From: Cyclaneusma minus
Taxonomy: Eukaryota; Ascomycota; Leotiomycetes; Marthamycetales; Marthamycetaceae
Length of the DNA: 64,000 nucleotides
Assembly: GCA_037179335.1 (NCBI GenBank)
Contig: JAKZHN010000007.1
Coordinates: 186,001-250,000 of the forward strand
Direction: 5' to 3'
Shown: positions 57,325 through 64,000 of the stretch, piece by piece
How the letters are laid out: the number at the start of each line of letters is the position of its first letter
Position numbering within the stretch: the first letter of the stretch is position 1
Notes under the pieces: generated by a model
Seen by the model: only the letters and a program-made list of their open reading frames with translations
Told to the model about the DNA's origin: nothing
The model's database searches: none
Made by a program: the position numbers and the translations under genes

Positions 57325-60300
57325 TCAAGATCGTTTGTCAGGCACATTTCTGAGTGTAGCCATCATCTGTCCAACCAGTGTGTTGTAGTCCACCATCTGG
57401 GGCATTCCTTGAGGCTGAGGAAGCATAGGGGTTTGTTTTGGCGGAATTGGCTGGATCTGAGTGGGCTGGAATGGTTGTGCCTGTGTTGACACAGCCTGTG
57501 TTGACACAGCCTGTTGCGGCTGCTCTTGCTTAAAATGCTGCGGCTGCGCTGACTGGGCCTGTTGCAATGGCGCTGGGCGATATTGCTGTGCCTGCATTGA
57601 CTGAGCTTGTTGCAATGGTGCTGGCTGATATTGCTGTGCCTGAGTTGACTGAGCATGCTGTTGCTGCACTGGTTGAACTTGCTGCGAATGAGTCGACTGA
57701 GCTCGCGGCACTTGTGGTGATTGTTGCTGTGGCAGTCGCGTGTTCTGAGCCTGGAAGTACTGCTGGTGCGGATACAATGGCTTAGTCGCTGTAGGCCGAA
57801 TAGCAGGATGAGTCGGAGTCTGAGAGAATGGCGAAGCAGATGAATGGGGCGAGTACGGGCTAGGAAGAGGCGGAGGAGTATGTACAGCTTGCTGAGACAA
57901 GGGGATAAATCTCGAGCTTGGGGACTGTTGCAGCTGACGACTCTGATGAGACTGATAGGCAGAGCCTGAGTTGGTAGGACCAGGCTGATAAGTATTAGCA
58001 GAGCCCTGAGGCTGCTGCAGCTGGGAATCAGTCGAGTATTGTCGGTGGAACAAACCTCCATTGTAAGATTGTCGAATGGCCGGATGATACGAAGGTCTCT
58101 CATATGTCGAGGCTGGCTTTGAGACCGGGCGGGGGAGCGGCTGCTGAGCCTGCTGCGGAACCTGCTGCGGAACCTGCTGCGACATGTTGTAATGCATGGC
58201 TGGCAGCGGGAATGTTGCAGCGGCACTGTATGATGGACGCGAAGGCGATGCACCAGAGGACGATGACACAGAAAGTCTGTTCTGGTGATGAGTATGAGGA
58301 GGAGTGAAGCGGGGATTCAGGGGGTTCGTAATCGAATGAGACGAAATCGACCGGATCTCAGGAAGAGATCCCTTGGCCATAAGTGATTCCGCATGAGCCC
58401 TGAAATCGCCCTCGTATCCGTTCATGAAGCCGCCTTCGGGCGCGTAAGGACTCTTGTACTCCGTTGGCGATTTGTTGTGCTCCTTCTGTAGATAAGGGTA
58501 TTTCGTGAAGAGATTGGTCTTTCCCGCATAGCGAGAGCTGCTAACACCAGAGCGGCCGGGCGTGGCATGATGAATTGCAGTTGAGCCAGACAGTCCCGGC
58601 TTGATGGGCTGCGGGTGTCTCACAGGCGTTGACGACTGAGATGGTCGAACAGGCGTCACAGATGCATGTTGAGAAGGAGTGACGGACGCATGCTGAGAAG
58701 GAGTCTGAGAAGTAGGAGGCGCCGGTCGCGTAAAGCTTCGGAAAGTAGGCTGGTTACCAATCGGCGTCAAGGGGCTGACTGGAGGACCACTATTGTAGTG
58801 ACCTGGCCGATAGCTGGGGTCGGTACCAAAGCTCAGAGGCGGAGCAGCATTCTTTAGGAAATTCTGCTGAGATTGGAAGGATCGCTGGTCAATCTGATAA
58901 CCTGTAGGGCCTGGCAATGTCTTTGGTTTGTAGACATATGGCTTCTCTTGCTTCACCGGCTGGCTAGGCTTGACGGCCGACGCGGTGGACAAGGGAGATC
59001 TGCCAGTCGCCCTCGCAGCATTCAGAGCATGCTGGTTGATATTGCCTGTTGGATAGGTTGCAGCGAATGATTGACGAGGGCGAGAAACAGCAGGCGCAGG
59101 CTTGGGTAGGGTATCCAGAAAGTTTCCCTTGGGATTGTGAACTGGCCGCGAAGGGTCTTCGGTGTATTGCGCCCTTGCTTCAGTGGAAGTCTTGCCCAGG
59201 TAGAACCAAATCTTGTTCTCTTTGCTGAGATCAACCTTCTCCTGGTAGGCGTTTCGGGGGATTTTCTCAGTACTGAACTCTTGCCACTTGTATCCCTCGA
59301 TGAATAAGTCTCCTTCGCGAGGGTTATCGTTGGCCTGGCGTTCACTCGTGACGAGACTGTCCTTCTCTGCGCGTGACGTAGGCAGCGGAATGGCGTTTGC
59401 CGAAGGCTTCGGTAGACGGTAATCTGCAGGATCCAAAACAAGCATCCACTTGTATTCGACCTCCACTCGGTCACTATATTTGGTTAGCCAAAGATGCTTT
59501 GTTGTACAAGGAAGTGGGGCATTTGGAACGTACCCTCGAGGCATAATATCAACGAGGAGCGTCTCTTCACCGAGCCTATTCTCGACCACAGCACCGGCAA
59601 ATATGTCGCCTCGGTAGAACTGGAACTGGCACACTTGACCGACAACGAGCTCTGAAGCAACCTTCCTAATGTGTTCGGCATCATCCAAGGCGTCACTGTC
59701 AAGTTTCTTTTCTCTCTTGACTCTGTGGAAGCGGCAGCGGAAATCGATAGCGTCCTGCTTGTATTCCGTGCCGTCTTCGCCGAAGACTGGGATTTCGCCT
59801 TGCTGGACAAGAACACCAGCGGCTGCTGCACACGTAGCGTGGTACGCCCTCGTGCATTTCTTGCTCGAGCATTGGAAGCAAGCACCCTTCTTCGAACGAC
59901 AGTAGTTGCACTTCAGCTCAAGGCGAGCCTTGTCGATGTAGGCAACGTCAGCCACAGTCTGCGACTTGCCTTCGCCTTCGACACGAGTCTCAGGAATGTA
60001 CTCAGCACAGATCCGATGAGCCTTCTGACCATTATCAGTTGGTAGAAGGGACTCAGAACGGACATCGTTAGGGCACAAGATGCAAGGTTCCCGCACCGGG
60101 ACCTTGGCCTTGGCCTTGAGACTGAGACGAATTCTCTTGGCAGCTTCTCTTCCTGCTGTAGTCGTGGGACGCTTGCGCTTCCGCTTGGGCGCTGCCGGTT
60201 TGCCATCACTGCTACTTTCAGGAGGGGTTGGTAGATCAGTTGGTTCGTCCTCATCATCTTCTTCCTCCTCCTCGTCGCTACTTTCTTCGACTTCTGTCGA

Positions 60301-61979
60301 CTCGCCTCGGAGTTTGCGTTCGATATCCTTCACGTCAATCCACACGCTGTCTTGGGCTTGATCACAGTCACATTTCTTCGCGATCCTGCCGTAATCGAGC
60401 CAAGACTCGAGGGCAAAATTGACTGCCTCGGCACAGTTGTAACCCAGGTTGTAGCCCGAGTGGTAACCGTATGGGAATGTGATGACAAACTCGCCGGGAT
60501 GATGAACGATCTTGTTCACCTTGATGTTGTAATTCGACAACAGTGTTGACGGCGAGATGAGGAAAGTCTTGTGACGCAGGAATTGATCACAGGCCTTGGC
60601 ATCGACGGGCCAGATGTTCTTCATGGCAGCTTCAAAGCGACGAGCGTCACCTTGAGAGATACTGTACCACTGCTTCGGCGCGCCAAAGTGAAGGTAGTTG
60701 ATGCTGTAAAGATCAACATCTTCCAGATGCCAGGCGAATGTAGCCTTCCACATTCCTAGATACAGGTATGCGGTGTTGACTCCTGGAATCTCGGTTCCCA
60801 GAACGTCAAGGAGGTTCTCCAGCTTCGAGAGATTCCAGGTAGTTGTTCGGTCGTCGAAAAGACTTCCTGGTAAGTCGGCGCCGTAGAGTGGCGGTGCATA
60901 AGTAAGGGTTTTCCAGTAGGCCTTCTCAAGTTCTTCGCAACGCTCGCGTGTAAATGGTTCACCATCCCACTCGTACTTGAAGTCTTTGAAAGCCTCCGGA
61001 TCAGCTTTGCCCGGTTCTTCTCGCCTGTTGTACTTTCGTCGTGACGAGACAGATACTTTGCCCTGTCTGCTTCCGAATTTGGGTTTGACTGATTCGGTTT
61101 CTTGATCCGGATCAGCTTTGGTGGTCTCTGCCTCTCCATCTGCTTTAGGGGCAGGGGACACTGGAGTTGGGAGCCTATCTCCGTTCGTCTCGGCATCTGC
61201 AGCATCCTCGACGACGACGGGCTTGGGCTTGTTCTTAGGAGGGCGCCCGGGTCCACGCTTCTTGGGCGGGGGAGCGGAGGGGTCTGTCGCCTTCTCTGCC
61301 TTGACCTCTGGCTTGACCTCTGCTTTGCCACGCGCGCTTGAGCGAGTCGCTCTCTCCGGATTTCCTCGACGCTCACCCCGCTTTGCCGGCGGTTGATGCT
61401 CACTCTGTTCGCATAGTTGACGCCATTGAGGCAGGTTGTAGGATCTCTGGTGTAGGATATTTGCTTGACGAAATTGGCCGCTGGAACCCATAATTTCCTG
61501 CTTGATGGCACTGTTGATCTTGACTTTCTTGATCGTTTCGTCGTAATTGGGGAGAGTTTCGCGCCATTCTGGTGGAGGAATGACTTTGACGATACCAGAC
61601 TTCATACCCCAAGGATTGATCTTATTCATCTATTGATTGTCAGCGGACATAAAGAGCTAGTCGCAGATATTGTGGAACTCACGTAGGTTTTGAAGCTCTT
61701 GAACTGGTGCATAGTAGGCTTGAAGATCGGCACCCTACCCCCGTCATCGTAGGAATCGGGTTGGACATCGCCAATGTCTTCTTCGCCATCTTCAATGTCG
61801 CTTAGTTCTGAATCACTGCCATCCAGCTTCCGGGCATTGTTGCTGTCCGGAGGCGACGACAAACCAGCAGCTTGGGGCATATTGTGGTCGAGGACTGGAT
61901 TGCTTGCAGTGTCACCAGAGTCATTGGCTGGTGCCGCTGTATTGTCGACGCCACATTGATCAAGGACTTGACTCGACAT
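57325..61979 (-). CDS. kdmA: JmjN-JmjC-PHD histone lysine demethylase, KDM4/KdmA type
   Basis: Two exons give about 1,530 residues. Enzymes of this family remove methyl groups from histone H3 K9/K36 using Fe(II) and 2-oxoglutarate. Exon 1 (ATG 61979) is acidic and ends with VPIFKPTMHQFKSFKTY, the start of JmjN; the 53-bp intron joins MNKINPWGMKSGIVKVIPP, which completes it. An AT-hook-like KKRGPGRPPKNKPK follows. The JmjC domain has FAWHLEDVDLYSINYLHFG (Fe ligands His and Glu, near residue 400) and FPYGYHSGYNLGYN (third ligand). An extended PHD region runs from CILCPNDVRSE to CNYCRSKKGACFQC and RAYHATCAAAAG. A Tudor-like segment (VVGQVCQFQFYRGDIFAGAV) comes next. The last third is Gln/Pro-rich with imperfect repeats (QQYQPAPLQQAQSMQ and variants). 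Confidence 0.95.
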
Positions 61980-64000
61980 GTTGTGGATAGTGCATGTGAG
62001 TAGTCGCAAAGGCGACCGAGACGGGTTGAAGCTGTTCGGCCAACGGAGCTGGGCGAGCTGGTCGGATAAATCGTACGAGGGATACTGGGGTGGCTGCGGA
62101 TTCGGTAGCGGCACGATTCGATTTGAAATCGTCGCGAACACTCCACACGCCGGACTGTTTCCACAAAGATCGCTTAGCCGCGAGCAGCAGCTTTTTCGGA
62201 CGGGTCGAAGGGTACGCCGAGAAAACGGCAGATGATGGGAATAGTGGCGGAGATGGAATGTGGGAGTTGTCGCGGGCTGAGATGTACCAATGCTCTTCGC
62301 GAAGTGCGAAGTGCCGTGAGGAGCCCGCTATGCTTCTTTGGGGTAGACCGAGGATTAGCCCCGCACGTGCCCAGATCAGATATTTTCTGGGGAACGCGTC
62401 GATGGGAGCAGATGGACTCGACAAGCAGACTCGAGTAAAAGCACGGCGTTATTCCCGGATTAGGAGACGTTTGCTTTCTTCCAGAGCCGTCAAAAGGGAG
62501 GCGTTTGGGCGTTCGGGCGTCCGAAGGCTGGATAAGCTTCGACTGGACCACATATGATTTGCCAAGTGATCTTCCCCCACAATCCACCAGCCCCCATGCA
62601 AGCTGCAAGAAATATCGCAAAGAGCCGCATCCTTATTTTTGGCTAAGAGCATCGAAAAGATCGGATGTCGATGTTCGAGGTGTCGTCGTTTTCCTTTTGG
62701 TCCAGTATCCGTCAAGTTGTCCGTCTTCCGTTCGTCCGGCCGCGAGCTTTCGTTCTTCCCCTTTTCCTCGCGTCGAACTCCTTGATGTTTGAGCGTTGGT
62801 GTTGTCTAGTGTTTCCGTTGTGGTCGTTTGATTGATGTCGAGGTGTGGGGTGCGCGTGCTTTGTGCGAGGGCAGTGCGGAGCGTGCGGACGGAGGATCTT
62901 CTTGCTCGTTCCCCAGGAACTCAGGGTCAGGGCCGGCATGCTGACGCCTCGAAACCCCACCGATCATGTCCAGCCGAGATCTTCGAGCCTCGCCGGGCCC
63001 GTGTGCTCATCGAGGATGACGTCCCCGTTTGTGCCCAACTTCTTTGATCGAGACCAAGGCTGCCGGGGCTGCGCGCCATCCGTGATGGACCACCCAAGGT
63101 GTGCAGCTTCGTGCTAACCGCGGAATCTGACTTGAGCGCTGGAGAATCGTGCGGAAAGTCGGGCCTCCTCCTGAATGAAAAGCTTGACTCCACGTCGTGG
63201 CATGGCGGATTTGCTTCTTGGTTGCGATGAGATCTTATCAAGTCAGCAATCTTGATCTTGATAATCCCACACCACAGGGGCGGCTTGGAGCTTCGTTGCG
63301 CTTGGATTTTGCCCACTCCGGAGTCTCGGATTTGGGGGTGCTGTCGAGTTGTCGCTTCTGGTAGGTGCACTTGGTTTGTTTGTGCGAGGACGGTCGTCTC
63401 GAGAGCCGGCGAGGTCACTGTTGAGAGGTCAAGGATTCGTCAAGTGATGAAAAACAAACCAGACATTAGGGTTCATGCAGGACCCACGTGATTGGACCAG
63501 CAGAGCGACCGAGGGAGCCTGCTCATGGGAAGAAACTCCAGCGATGCCGCCTGGGAGATCTGCGGGCAACAAGCACGGAAGGCCACAAGCAGAGTTGGAA
63601 CGATACAGGTCGTGGCCCCTGAAATATGCCTCGTCGACCTTGGCAAACACCTTCACGTGGAGAGTGGAGTCATGACGGTTGGAGAGATGGCGGTTACATG
63701 TAGAAGCTTGGACCCTTGGCGACCGACAAAGTCAGCTGGAGGTCCCAGGCGATATGCGAAAGTACCGGCCCACGATCTCCATCTTTGCGTTGATTGACAT
63801 CTTCGCCTGTTGGCCTAGTTGTCATATTCCCATCTTCGTCTTTGGGTCTGTTAGCATCCCCCCTGTGAGCATGTTCGCCATGCCCTGGAAGAAGCCCCGT
63901 CGACTCACAAGCACGTTCGACAGGAAACACAAAGGTTGGAGAGATAGTGGCTGGGGAGGCGAGGGTTGAAGAGACGCCGGTCGAAGGGGGGCCATTCAGA
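61980..64000. other. Gene-free right end
   Basis: The kdmA promoter and leader lie next to 61980. The remaining 2 kb has many short overlapping ORFs on both strands but no recognisable protein, tRNA or repeat. An exon of a gene beyond the right edge cannot be excluded. Confidence 0.4.

Noticed and set aside
1..64000. CRISPR arrays, bacterial operons or prophage
   Set aside because: No direct-repeat/spacer pattern was seen, and the gene structure with introns is eukaryotic throughout.

Overview
The window is nuclear DNA of a filamentous ascomycete (Pezizomycotina, probably Dothideomycetes; the class is an inference from the gene set). Support comes from short GT-AG introns with CTAAC/CTGAC branch sites, intron-containing tRNA genes, mitochondrial presequences on nuclear genes, and typical fungal families: GPI-anchored GH72, Pmt2-type O-mannosyltransferase, 2EXR proteins, DUF1857 and a KDM4-like demethylase.

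Layout. 0-7.3 kb: a GH72 beta-1,3-glucanosyltransferase (-), a secreted acid sphingomyelinase-like phosphodiesterase (+) and a tRNA-Val(AAC). 7.7-15.6 kb: two very large minus-strand genes of unknown function separated by a small transposon relic. One carries a HExxH zinc-peptidase motif. Both have reading-frame problems (in-frame stops or a frame change). This is the most novel part of the window. 15.6-26 kb: mitochondrial malate dehydrogenase, two nearly identical tRNA-Ile(AAU) genes, an MFS sugar-type transporter and Pmt2. 26-35 kb is accessory-like: a small Cys/His protein, a poor-quality assembly gap, a DUF1857 protein, a broken and truncated P450, two 2EXR proteins and a second transposon relic. 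36-44.6 kb: RNA-biology genes (Scd6/Lsm14 and a Pumilio protein), a PEX39-like peroxisomal factor, and a small ORF with an in-frame TGA. 44.6-53 kb: a degenerate tandem repeat, mitoribosomal mS33 divergent from an RNase III, an aldo-keto reductase and SelO. 54-62 kb: a LicD-like protein, a third transposon relic with intact TA duplications, a small membrane protein and a KDM4/KdmA-type demethylase. The last 2 kb hold no gene I can support.

Most genes are single housekeeping units, not a pathway cluster. Themes are wall and secretory glycosylation (GH72, Pmt2, LicD-like), mitochondrial function (MDH, mS33, SelO, perhaps the aldo-keto reductase) and post-transcriptional control (Scd6, Pumilio, RNase III). 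Exon boundaries were placed by eye; no alignment or database search was run.
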